This document shows positions 24,401-37,000 of a stretch of 64,000 nucleotides of DNA, piece by piece. Position numbers and translations under genes: made by a program. How positions within the stretch are numbered: the first letter of the stretch is position 1; each line of letters begins with the position of its first letter. The notes below the pieces were generated by a model. That model saw only the letters and a list, made by a program, of their open reading frames with translations. It had not been told where the DNA came from and did not search any database. The stretch covers positions 19,344,001-19,408,000 of the forward strand of contig NC_058192.1 in the NCBI RefSeq assembly GCF_907165205.1. Direction: 5' to 3'. Origin of the DNA: Coccinella septempunctata (lineage: Eukaryota; Arthropoda; Insecta; Coleoptera; Coccinellidae).

Positions 24401-27400
24401 GATATGGTGTGTGTTTTCTTTGTATGCTGCCTGCTGGTGGCTTTCATCATCATGGACAAATGTAAGTTGGAACTGTTCATGTGTTCTAACGCAAAGAGAC
24501 GGATTTTCTTGACTTACAGTCTTCACTACTTAAAATTTGTTTCAGATATCTATATCAGTGGAAGTTTTATTGGTCTAGCAATATACCAATCGATAGGGAT
24601 TGTGGGTTTATTCCAATTTGGAATGAGATCATATTCCGAAGTTTTACATAATTTGACTAGCGTTGAAAGAATTCTAGAGTACGATAAATTGGACAAAGAA
24701 GTGGAAACCGTTGAAAGTAATGGTGACAGCCTCCTCATATTACCTTACCATCAATTCGCACTACTTACAGATCATGAAATTTCGAGTAAGTGGCCCAAAG
24801 ACGGGAGAATCAAAATTGAGAACTTATATTTGAGCTACAACAAGGATGAAGGCCCTGTTTTGCAGGATTTGAACCTCGACATCTTGCCATGTGAAAAGGT
24901 AATAAATATGAGTTTTACGACAAGGAAAATCACTCAACTCTTTAATCTGTTATAGATTGGTATTTCAGGAAGGACCGGTGCAGGCAAATCTTCCATAATA
25001 TCAGCCCTATTTCGCTTGACGCCATTCGAAGGAACTATACTCATAGATGGGGTGGATACCAAAACAATTCCATTGCGAAAATTGAGAGAAAAGATTTCTA
25101 TCATACCGCAAGAGCCTATACTTTTTTCTGCTTCTATCAGATATAATATGGATCCGCTCAATAAGCATACAGATGTAGAGATTTGGCGGGCTTTAGAGGC
25201 AGTAAGTAATAATTATTTATTGCCTGTGGGACGTTTTGTGGCATGATTTCGAAATCCCAACATTCAAATTTTCAGCACAGAATTTCGATTAGTTGACAAA
25301 GACATCTCTGGAATATGATTATTGCTATCGATGAGTATTTTCATTTCAAATTTAATTGCTGATATCAAACTCGTAATTTAAAAGTATAATTCGTAGTCGT
25401 AAAGCTCTCTGCCATAAAAAAGAAATCATATCATAAGATTTTCGACACTGTATTGAAAAGTCAAATATACAAATGCAATCTACGACCGGTTTTTCTGGAT
25501 ACTCACAGGCCCGGATCTAGGGGGGGGCAAGCGGGGCGCTTGCCCCGGGCGCCAGCTCAAGGGGGCGCCAAAATCAACCAGAGGTTAAAATTTTTTTACT
25601 TTTGATGTTCTCGGAAAAAATTAATTTCCTAGTTCTAAAATGGAAAGTGTAGAATGGAAACATGATATATCATCACTATGCCTAAAATCAATGAGGGATC
25701 AATTAACTGCATATAATTCAGTCATCTACGAATGACCGCCACACTTGGGTGAAATAGGTTGAAAGATCTGATATGTTCACACTGCGTCGCAAGCAGTAAT
25801 TTCTTTGCCTGCCGACTCATCGCCTTCTCATCTGGAAGTAAGGGCCAAAATTTCCGATTTTCTATAGACAATAACTTGAAAACTAATCCTTTCAGCATAA
25901 TTCTGGTTTCATATTCGTAATCTATGCCTTAGTAAAAACACCAATTTTGGTGGAAATCGGTAAGATTGAAATTTTTTCAAATTTTCCATAGATGTACCGA
26001 GTTTTTCACCATAATATGAGCCCCCCTTCAACTTTGTTACTAAGAGAGGTACACAAAAATGTCTTATACAAAAGTTTCACGAAATTGAGTGTTGTAAAAT
26101 TTTGTCACAAAATGAAATATATACAGAGTTGGCGATTTTTTGAAAAATATTTTTGGTCTCCGATCAAAACCGACTTCATTCTGTACACTAATTCGAGGGC
26201 GTAGAACACGAATATGCAAACAGATATTAAAAAAAAAAATCATTTTTCAAGTTATGGTCGATGGAAAATCGGAAATTTTGGACCTTCGCGGAAAAATTCA
26301 TAAAATCTGAACTGTTCGTGATAGATGAATGAAGTGTGGATTTTTATATTTGCAAAGAACCAATTCAGCACCAAAAAAACAGCATATGACTAGTGCCTTT
26401 TTTCTAGCTGCTACAGCTCCTCGAAGTTGACCAATATTTCCGAAATTTTGCACTAAAAGTGATTTATTTCTCAAAATACAGATCCTCCAAAAATCTAATT
26501 GCATATTCGTGATCTTCGACCTTGAATTAATATGTAAAATGATCCGGGTCGACATATATAGCTAAAAAAATAAATTTTTGTTCGGAATAATTTCGTTCAT
26601 GAAGCGCGGGTAAAAACGATAGACGAGGGCGGGTTGCAAACGACATTCTTGTAAATACAAACTTTTTTATTTTTCGAACGATGGTAACCCGAGTCATTTT
26701 TTTTACTAATTCGAGGTCGTAGATTACGAATATGCAATTTTTGGGAGTATTTTGGGAAAAGAATAACTTTTAAAGGAATAATGAGAAAAAATATCTTCTG
26801 ATGGAACAATGGGAAAAAAATAAGAGTGATTTTTTTCCCAAAGTACTCATCTTAGGAAAAATCGAATTGCATAATCTATACGACCTCGAACTAGTGAAAA
26901 AAATAACTCGGGTTGAAAGCGATGACGAATATGCAATTAGATTTTTCCTACGAACCTTAGAAGGGGGGGGGGGGGGCGCCATCATGAATTTTTGCCCCGG
27001 TCAGAAAAAATCGTAGATCCGGGCCTGGATACTCAAAATTTTATGTGACCCTAATTTTTTTTGTAGGTTGAGCTGAAGGAAACCATACCATCTTTGGACT
27101 ATGAGGTAACTCAAGGAGGCAATAATTTCAGTGTAGGCCAAAAACAACTCATATGCTTGGCGAGAGCTCTACTGAAGAAAAACAAAATTGTAATATTAGA
27201 TGAAGCAACTGCCAATGTGGATTCTAGGTAACCGTAGGTATATAAGTGCCTCGAACTTGATGACTTATTGTTTTTTTTTAGGACTGACGAATTGATTCAG
27301 AAGGCAATAAGAATAAAATTCAAGAATTGCACAGTATTAACTGTGGCCCACCGTTTAACGTCAATTATGGATTCCGACAGAATCTTGGTCATGGAAGCTG

Positions 27401-27543
27401 GGCGAGTCATAGAATTCGATCGGCCAAAAGTTCTTCTTCAGAATCCGGATGGCAGGTTTTACAAACTGGCGACAGAAATGAATTCGAGCTTAGCAGAATC
27501 TAAAGTAGACGTCAGTCAAGAAAATGATCAGCCAAGAATATGA
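15492..27543 (+). CDS. ABCC transporter (MRP4-like), array gene 2
   Basis: Predicted 1315 aa from 16 exons: 15492-15565, 16781-17026, 17129-17330, 17388-17610, 18149-18703, 18764-19275, 19746-20107, 22262-22679, 22799-22949, 24174-24280, 24338-24461, 24546-24722, 24771-24898, 24956-25201, 27067-27227, 27282-27543 (3948 nt, frame closed). The 74-nt first exon encodes SPINRASLFSRL, matching its neighbours. Order: TMD1, NBD1 (GSVGSGKS, LSGGQ, LLDDVLSALD, VTHQL), TMD2, NBD2 (GRTGAGKS, FSVGQ, ILDEATANVD, VAHRL). As is usual in ABCC, NBD1 has Asp where NBD2 has the catalytic Glu. Compared with gene 1 it lacks the intron splitting the linker after NBD1. Exon 6 could instead end at 19281, where a better gtgagt donor adds two residues. 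Introns hold a foldback element (20410-22176) and a hAT-type element (25506-27027). The introns at 15566-16780, 17611-18148 and 22950-24173 hold nothing I recognise. Substrate unknown. Confidence 0.92.
19427..19600. repeat. Imperfect inverted repeat in gene 2 intron 6
   Basis: A left arm around 19427-19462 (attgacaacact..aatcgccatttt) is mirrored at 19561-19600 (aaaatggcgttt..gttgtcaat). It could be a worn MITE. No target duplication was resolved. Confidence 0.4.
21237..21421. repeat. Nested palindromic insert inside the foldback element
   Basis: Outer arms of about 33 bp (ttttgcctttaagaggggtt.. / ..ccctcttgaaggcaaaa) enclose a second inverted pair, tgcattattacact / agtgtaataatgca, at about 21336-21384. 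It looks like a small inverted-repeat element inserted into, or forming the core of, the larger one. Confidence 0.6.
21541..21732 (+). pseudogene. DDE transposase-like fragment
   Basis: The frame reads NCPAYSPEMNCIDPFWADLS and continues to a stop at 21730. PAYSPEMN.ID.FW matches the usual PA.SPD.NPIE..W block around the last acidic residue of Tc1/IS630-like transposases, with the final Glu replaced by Asp. Only this C-terminal piece is visible, lying in the middle of the foldback element. Confidence 0.5.
25506..27027. mobile_element. hAT-type transposon, non-autonomous, in gene 2 intron 14
   Basis: The terminal inverted repeat is caggcccggatcta (14 bp at both ends). It is flanked by an exact 8-bp direct repeat, gatactca, at 25498-25505 and 27028-27035. 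An 8-bp duplication with a CAGG tip is the hallmark of hAT elements. G-rich tracts lie just inside each end. The 1522-bp interior has several copies, in both orientations, of a phrase like attcgaggtcgtagattacg, and no transposase frame. Confidence 0.85.
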
Positions 27544-28061
27544 GGACTTCATGATCCATTGTTGATAGAACTGTAGATTGAAAATGTTCCTCTTTTACAA
27601 TGAATGCGTTGAATATAAAATTCAAAACTGTATGTCACTTTGTCCACATTTAGTCTATACATAGGTAGTTTCATACAATAATTGAGAACTATTGTCTATT
27701 TTCCCTCCCAACCTATCTAGAAGTCAGATTTCATTGTGTTTCATAATAAGAAAACATCAATGACGAAGCATTTAGTCCAAAGCACATATTTTAATTTCTC
27801 ACCTAAAGGTAACCGGATTAATTTTGCCTCATTTGTGTAGAGATGTTTCCACCATTATTATGATCTAATAATGGACGATAACATGGTGTTTGTTCATCAA
27901 ATAAATTAATCTTCTTCAATATTAAATACACAATCCCGATGTGATAGTATAAGATATTATTACCATTAGGTACAGGTAAGCATAATTGTGTTCCATTCAG
28001 AAGGAGAAGATGAATTTGTTGTGATTTAATTTTTTTTGATAAGTGATTTTGAGAATTCAAA
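27544..28061. other. Short intergenic region between ABCC genes 2 and 3
   Basis: About 520 bases separate the stop of gene 2 from the ATG of gene 3. It must hold the 3' end of gene 2 and the promoter of gene 3. No distinct motif is recognised. Confidence 0.6.
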
Positions 28062-31000
28062 ATGGAGGAGTGTTATCCACTGGACAAAGAAAATCCGAAA
28101 GAAAGTGCCAATTTGATTTCGAATTTGTTTTTTGCGTAAGTTAATCCAACATCTCTGTGATTTAATTTTTATCATGAAATATTTCGTGTACCTTATTAAT
28201 GGCACCTTCAGGTACTCACCTCGATCAACCTCCCATTTACATCTATAAAGAGCTCGTAAAGACTACTTCACAATGATAGAAAGCAAAGCAGAGTATGTTG
28301 TAAAATATGAAATGCATGATTATTTTTCATTCATCACTTTATTCATCGGCAATCAGTGGTCCTCAAGAGAATTTTATAAGAATGGTTAAGATTTTCTTTA
28401 CATTACTTTTTGGACACTTATTTTTTTTTATTTTTGAATTCATAAAATCGTGTCTGTTCTACAGTTTTTGGTTTATTGTCGTAAACAATGGATTTCATGA
28501 TTAGTTTCAATTTTCATTGAAATATGAGAGTACCTAACGTCCTAACTCAAGTTTTCGTAATATCATTGTGAAGCATTTTACACAAGCTTTTAGAGGATCA
28601 AAAGTAGAGGGTTACCATTTGAATTTATTTTCTTGTTGCCCCTCAATACTTTTGAAATATTTTCAAATGTATTCTCATACCTCCAAAAACTTCGGCGCAA
28701 GTTTTTGGAAAGATACATAATTTTCATGAAATATTATTGCATTACTTAATGCAACTACAAGTAGCAGTCCGATAGCTGGCAACGAAAATCGGCAAGAGTT
28801 TTGTAATGGCTCATGATTAAATATGAGTTAGTGTTGAGGGTGTACATGAGTCAGCACCCACTCTCAAGGTCAGGTAGTGGAACACCTAGCGGCGACACGC
28901 TTTGATGTAGGTACATATATAAAATTACAACATACTCTACGAGTATTTTGCAAGATTGAAACTAGTCACTCAACTAGTTTATAGAACAGAAAACTTTAGA
29001 TAGTGGTCAGACCACATTTTGGTGAAAAGCGGTGGGTCAGTACCCCACATAAGTTGCTGCCTCGAGAGATTTCTAATGGCTGAAATGCATTTATTGCCCA
29101 AGTATCATATATTATTTGAGAATAAAATAGTCAGATCACATATCAATAGAACAGAGGCAGTCAGCAGTCACCTAAAGTATGGATATTGTAATTTTACATA
29201 AATCAAAGAGCATCGCCGTCATATGTTCCACTACCTGACCTTGAGAGTAGGTGCTGCTGACTCATGTACACCCTCAACATTAAGTCATATTTAATTATGA
29301 GCCATTACAACTCTTGCCGATTTTCGTCGCCAGCTCTCGTACTATAATGATTTGTAGATGTTCTGGTAGATACTCATAAAAAGAGATACAAAAATTTGCA
29401 CCAAAAATCTGTCTACTAACTATACCATCTTCAAAAACTTCTATATTCTAGAACAAATAAGAAATTTTATTGTTCCAAATTTCGCTGTGACATATCCTTA
29501 TAATCAATTTAGAGGGATCCAAAGGTGCATAATGGTGGGTTTGGGCAAAGTTCCTAAGAACTAAGAACAAGAAAGGCAGCTGGCGATCATGTGATCAACG
29601 TCTACCAATGATATTGGTTCCTTTTCTAGGTACATTAGTTCTTAGGAACTCTGAAATCCACTTTCAGATGGTAATGCTAGTACCAAGGTTCGAAGTGTGA
29701 AAAAAAAAACAAAAACGTCACAGCTCCAGATTGATTTCAAATCTGAATATCGTTCGTAATTTTAAAGTTTTTACCTACATCTACAAGCTTTTTTCATGAT
29801 GTCGAAACTCGGTGTGCCACCAAGGAGAATTAATGATGCAGCTTTTCGAGTGAGAGCTTCACTCATTCAAAGACGATGTCGGTGATGAAACTATAATACC
29901 CTGCCATGATATAGTGTAGCGAAAATCATACATAATTTATAAGACATGAAAACACCACCTCTCTATCGAATCATCATGGTCTAATCTAAATCTAAAATAA
30001 TCGGTTTCCTCCAATTCCTAGCTTTTTAAGTATTCTCCTCATAAAATTTCTATAGTTTCCTCAGAACGAACGTTGAGTTCTGATAATTCTAATGAATACG
30101 CTAGTTGGTTTCGCATTTTTTGACTAAAAAGACCTCTTTTTTGACTAAAAAGACCTCTTTTTGACTAAAAAGACCTCTTTTTTGACTTCTTTTCGAGTAG
30201 GTATTCGTTTTTCAACTCAGTTTATTTTTAGTTGGATGGGAAAAGTCTGTTATGAAAGTAACAGGAATGGACTGGAGTTGAAAAATCTATATAAATGTCA
30301 GAATAAGGACAAGTCTGCGAAGCTAGGAGATCGCCTGGAACAAATATGGTATAAAGAGCTAGAACAAGGTAAACTAAAGGGAAGAAAACCCAGTTTACTC
30401 AGAGCTCTCTTGAAAGCTTTTCTATGGAGATATTTAGCTTGGGGTTTACTCGCATTCATCAACAATGTAGTGCTCAGGTGAGACGAAATTCTAAGGAACT
30501 TGGAACGAAGTCAAACCCTTCCTTTTCCACAGAGTTATTCAGCCCTTGGTTTTGTCCGCTTTTATTAAGGTATTTTCAAGACCAGATCATACAGTTGAAG
30601 AGACCATAATATATGGCACATTATTGTGTGCTCTTACCCTTACATCAACGTTCTTGAACCATCATACAAACTGTGGAACTAGTACAATTGGAATGAGAAT
30701 AAGAGTTGCTGTATCTGCTCTTATCTACAGAAAGGTAGATCATTTTAATAATAAACTATTAACATTTTTCTTCATCTTGTACAATAAGAAAATAATTCTA
30801 AAAATATTTATAGATATTGAAGCTGAGCCAACGTTCTCTTGGACAAACAGCAGCTGGTCAGGTAGTTAATCTTTTATCGAATGATGTGGCCAGATTTGAC
30901 TTGGTAGTAATGCCGCTGAATTATATCTGGATGGGACCTATTCAAATCCTCCTGGTTGGTTACCTTATGTGGAGGGAGATGGGACCAAGTTCGTTAGTTG

Positions 31001-34000
31001 GCATAATTACAATGATAGTGATCACACTACCAGTTCAGTGTGAGTTCAACATTGAAAAATTTTAATATCTATTTAGTGTTTGTGAAGACCAAACAAGAAA
31101 GCACATTGCCTCTATCAGAAATATCCCTCCAGAATATCTGCATATCATATATCATGGAAAATTCTGGTTGTCATAAAAAACATCAGAGATCCAAGATAAA
31201 TTCATCAATAGATAATGCATTAATCACATTAGAAATGTAGGTTGTATAGCTAGCAAATATTCCGAAATTGATGGAACTTTCACAGGCTTTGTCAAGTTTT
31301 CCAATTCGTCGACTCTGTGCTTACTTGGGTAGGGCCGAAAAAGCTCAGCATTTTTGGACTTTTTTCCATTTTCCTACAACTGATATTCATCGAGATACAG
31401 CCGATGAGCCGATCGAAGAAATGGAAAAATTTACAATAAACATGGAAATTCACCTTGTTTGTATCGTTCGAAAGAAATTTTGCCTTCGTGATGGTGCTGA
31501 CAGAGGTTGTCTTGGAAAACACTAACTTAGTAGATGTTCAGCAAGGAATGCTGAATGCTGATAACCCCCGTTGGTAGCTTATCCCACTAGGAGAACCATC
31601 AAAAACCACTATGGCATTGCTCCCAGAGTGCTTTTCGATGTAGTCCACGTAGTTTTGGCAGACTTCCTGGAATATTGCTCCGCTTGACTTCATCCCAACC
31701 AACCTATGAAGAGGAAACCCTCCATCAATAAAATATTATTGATGAACTTTGGAATTAGAAAATGCAATAGCATTTTCTAATTCCAAAGTCTTCCGATAGG
31801 AAGAAATGCATCATTTACTGCTTTTATGCGAGTTTAAACTACATATACAGGGTTAGAACTATTCAGAGGGGGACTACAGGGATATCGAAAACCGTTAGAA
31901 ATACAGGGTAGCTTAAATTACAAAAAAACTGCGTTATTTGAGGATGGGTGGGTTGGTGTAAACAGTTCCAAAATATCTCTGATGGTTCCTGAGATAACTC
32001 GAAAAAAACTGGAAATCAAGATTATCATTTTTTTTTCATAACTCATTTGTTTCTGGAGATAACTACACGAAATTCGGTGAGTAGTCATAACTCTATACAG
32101 CAATTATACTGGTGAACTATTTTTTCGTAATTTAAGCCTATATTTTTAACAGTTTTCGATATTCCTTTAGTCAGCCTCTAAATAGTTCTAAGCCTGTATA
32201 GTAGGCACAAGTTCCTCACATCAGCCACGGATTGGTTTGTGATGCAGACACGTTGGAAGAAAGTAAGTTGACCGTAATATCTTTGTCTATGATCTTTAGA
32301 GAACTGGAAGGAGAAAACCTTCGTTATTGACCAATCTCGGTTAATATTATGTTTGGGAAAAATTCATGTATCTATATACTTATACAAAATAGCACATAAT
32401 ATAGCAAATTGGAACTTCGGAACCATCAGCTTTCTGGTCGAATACCGAATTAGCGATAAAATTAGAAATGTCCGAAAATTTGGATCCCTTCCCAATTAGG
32501 CACAGACTCTCCGAGATAAAAAAAACTTGATGTAGTTATCCTACAGCACCCCGGAACAACCTGTAAGAAATTTTTTCTAGCAGACTCCTCTTTCTACTGG
32601 ACTATGAAGAAGCAATGATGATAATCAAATATAATTTTATTTCCTTATCTATAAAAGTTATCCCACTATTCATAAATACTCTCACAACTGACACTTGCAA
32701 AACATTCTGTTTTGAGGAACATGTATTGTACATTAACTTTGCTTTCCCACCTTCATATCATATAGCGTCCGAATCTATCTCAATTTAGATTCAATCAAGT
32801 TGTAGGTATTCGCTTCTCGAAAGCTTGGAGGTAGCTTTGAACGCTAGAGCTAGGGAGCTAAACTCCTCATCAAAACACATTCTCTTAAGAAAAAAATTTT
32901 AACGCGCCGAAAATTGCTATTTTCAAAGCTATGAGACAAATTCTCATCGTCCATCGATTAGTCTTGGGTCTTCATGAAAACAGTTATAGGAAATTCATCA
33001 TAATCACGACTGTGATAAATTAACATGACCGAATAATGATCAACCATTTTATAGTGTTCATGGGAAGCGTAACCTCAAAATTCAGAATGCAAGTTGCGAA
33101 AAGGACAGATCACCGAGTAAGGATTATGAGCGAAATCCTGAACGGTGTCCAAGTCATCAAGATGTACTCTTGGGAAACTCCGTTTGAGGCTGTCGTTGAG
33201 GAAGCCAGAGCACGGGAAGTTAAGTACCTAAGAAGAGCGGCATACATCAGAAGTATTTTGGTCAGTTTTATGGTCTTCGTCGAGAGGACAACCTTGGCGG
33301 TGACCGTTATCTGTTACGTCCTCATGGGACACGAAATCAGAGCAGATTTGGTATTTTCTCTAGCGATGTACTTCAATCTGTTGCAACTCACGGTTGCCAT
33401 CATGTTTCCCATGATTATATCATTCGGTGCTGAATCCTTGGTGTCTATAAGGAGACTTCAGGACTTTTTGCTGATGGAGGAGAAGGAAACATTCAAGATA
33501 CGCGAAACAGAAGACAACAGTATACGCTTGAAATATGTGGAAGCTTGTTGGGTGCCATCCACACCTATTCTTAAAGGCTTAACCCTCAAGCTTCCTCCAG
33601 GAGTGTTGTGCGCTGTTATTGGTCCAGTGGGCTCTGGAAAATCTTCTTTCCTCAAACTTCTTCTTGGTGAACTAATGCCTTCTTCAGGGACTGTAGAATT
33701 CAATGGTGATATATCATACGCCTCTCAAGAACCATGGCTTTTCGCCTCGAACGTTCGTAACAATATCCTTTTCGGCGAAGAATATAACAGATCCCACTAT
33801 AAAACAGTTGTTAAAGTATGTGCATTGGAAAAGGATTTCGAGCAATTTCCAGAGGGAGATAAGACAAGGGTTGGAGACAGAGGAGTGTCACTGAGTGGAG
33901 GTCAAAGAGCCAGGATCAATTTGGCGAGGGCAGTTTATAAAGATTCTGATATTTATTTACTGGATGATCCTTTGTCTGCTGTTGATACTAAAGTGGGACG

Positions 34001-37000
34001 CCACTTATTCGATAAATGCATCCTCGAACATTTGAAAGGAAAAACAAGGATATTGGTAACTCATCAGCTGCAATATTTGAAAAAAGCGGATATTATAATA
34101 GTGCTGAATAAGGTAAGATTGCTTAGGATTATGTGTGGATCTCTGAATAAAATAAATAAACTTATATAGGGTTGTATAGAAGCTCAAGGCACATTCGAGG
34201 AATTGTCGGAGAGTGACCTTGATTTCACTAAATTACTAATTGCTGCGGATGAATCTTCGGAGAATGAAACTTCACATAAACTTCAGAGATTAATTTCAGT
34301 AGCTTCGGTAGCGGTAAGTAAAAATAATTAGGGTACATTTGAGGGGAATCAACGTCTTTGAAATATCTCAATCAACTGTATTTCGTTGAAGTATAGTTTA
34401 ATTTCAAACTATCTCGTTCCAGACAACAATATCTTTGACTGGAGAATTATCGAACGAGATCTTAGACAACGATAATATGGAGGAAAAAAGCGCTTACAAA
34501 GGTTCGGCTTTCTGTGCCTACATCAGCAAGGCAGGAAATCTATGCTGGTTGAGTATCATAGTGTTTTTCATCGTTTTCTGTCAGGTCCTCCTGAGTTCTT
34601 CGGATTACTGGATAACCATCTGGTGAGAAAAAATGTTTTTTTGTGTTCACAGCTTTGCAAAACTCGCTATAGTCCCATTAATTTCAAATTCTCAATATAT
34701 GAGGACTTCTAACTTGAGAATCGATCATTCCTAGGCTGCTGCAAAAAAGGGATAGGGTTTTTTCAGGGATGGAACCTTTCAATGAAACCCATAGCTCCAT
34801 TATTTCATACTCTTGTATTCTGCTGCTAATCATGAGCCTCAAAATAAACTAAGTACTTCTTCTTCTAGAACAAGGAGGAACAATCAAAATTAAAACTTTA
34901 GATTGCTTCCTTCTTACACATATCACATGCCAACCTCAGATCAGAAATACTCATTTTCAAGACTATACTCGTATAATCGTTTTAGAACGATTTCTAGCTC
35001 TCTTAGAGGTCTAATTTTACTGGACTATATTCACAAGTTCTGAACTGAAGAAAATTTAAGTTAGGAATATGAATTTAAGGAGTTGATAGTAGTTCAAAAA
35101 CAAAAGTATATGATAAATTTTGAATTGTTGCGAGTTTTGCTTTGGATATCCTGCTCATTAAGCTTGTTCTGCTTTTAGGACGAGCCAAGAAGAATTTCGT
35201 CACAGTATCGAATACATCAACGCATCATTCGATACATCTCAAATCAAAATTTTCAACCCCAATATGACAAACACATACTATACATATATCCTTGGAGATG
35301 CCGAAACCAGGAACTCAATATCAAATGGTACAGAAATGGTTACATCCTGGTTGGGAGATTTTACAGACAGTCTCTTTTATTATGTTACTGTGAATGGGGT
35401 CCAGCATATGTTATGGAAAGAAGAGGCTCAGATGTATATATATGGCACCTTGATCATATCAGCCATACTTGTGACAATAATTAGATCAACTACGTATTTT
35501 GCTGCTTGTATGACGGCTTCGAAAAATCTGCACAACAAAATGTTTCATTGCTTGTTGGAGGCACCGATGAGGTTTTTCGATACTAATCCTGCAGGAAGAG
35601 TGCTGAATCGGTTTTCTAAAGATATGGGAGCCATTGATGAAATGCTGCCGAAGGCCTTAATAGATGTGATTCAGGTAAGAAATGTATTTTTGTATTGATG
35701 ATATAGCTGGGAAACATGCTCCAAACATAAGGAAAAAAACAAAGGCTCGACAAATTAGAATAGATTGACTTTAATCCACGGGAAAAGTATTTCTTTGTCG
35801 AAAATATGATATGTGTGATGACTTGCATCTCATTTCTACGATCTCGAAACAAAGCAACAATCAATGGAATGGCGACACTCTGGTTCTCCAAGACCTTTGA
35901 AGTTTCTTGTTCAAGAAGCTGCTGGAAAAGTTCTTGCTTCAGTTTTTTTGGATGGCCATAGAGATTACTAATCGTGATTGATTTTTTGGATAAGGGTAAA
36001 CAATAACCGGAGATAACTATTCGACATTACTGATCACTCTACGGGAAAAAATTAAAGAGATAAGACACGGAGAGCTATCCAAAAGTGTTTTGTTTTTGCA
36101 GGACAATGCCCCTGCACAAAAATCTCATGTTACCATGCAAAAAAAATCGTGATTTAGGGTTTGAATTACTAGATTTGGCACCATCCATCATTTCTTTCCT
36201 CAACTGAAAAAAAGTTTAAAAGTTTTCTTCCAACGAGGAGGTAATAAAAGCTGTGGAGGTCTGGTTTGCACAGCAAGAAGAAATATTCTTTTTGAAAGGT
36301 CTAGAGACGTTGCAGGTTCGCTGTAATAAATGTATCCAATTAAGAGGAGAATATGTTGAGTAATAAAATATTTTGACCTTGAAATTTTGTTTGGTTCTAT
36401 AGTAGGCTGAGAATTTTTCAATATATCCTCGTATTTTATATCTGACACAAACACATAAAATCCTAATTGCTGTTTTCCTTTATGCTATTTCAGATCTTGA
36501 TGGTTGTTTGTGGTATCCTAGTGATGGTTACCATCTCCAACCCCTTCATGTTGATACTAATAGTGATATTAGGTATAGTGTTTTTCGTGGTTAGAATTTG
36601 GTACATCAATACAGCCAGATCCCTTAAACTACTTGAAGGAGTTGGTGAGTTTATAGGTTACTTACTTGAAAATTTGAAAGGGGGTTTTAGAGAAATATTT
36701 TTTGGAACACTTTATATAATTATGAATACAAAGGCTACTTTTTCCATTTCAGCCAAATCCCCTGTCTTTTCTTACATCAGTTCAACAATCAATGGATTGA
36801 CTACTATAAGAGCCACGAAAAATGAGAGTATCTTAGTTAAACAGTTCGACGAACATCAGGTGAATTGGAGTTTTTTATAATTTCTTCTCACTAATTTTGT
36901 TTCGATATGTTACAGGACGTACATTCTTCTTCGTGGTGGCTTACTATAGCCTGCGCATCTACCTATGGTCTGTGGCTAGACCTGATATGTGTTGTGTTCG

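Noticed and set aside
30121..30180. CRISPR-like regular repeat
   Set aside because: Units are directly tandem with no spacers, in a eukaryotic intron; it is a simple tandem repeat.
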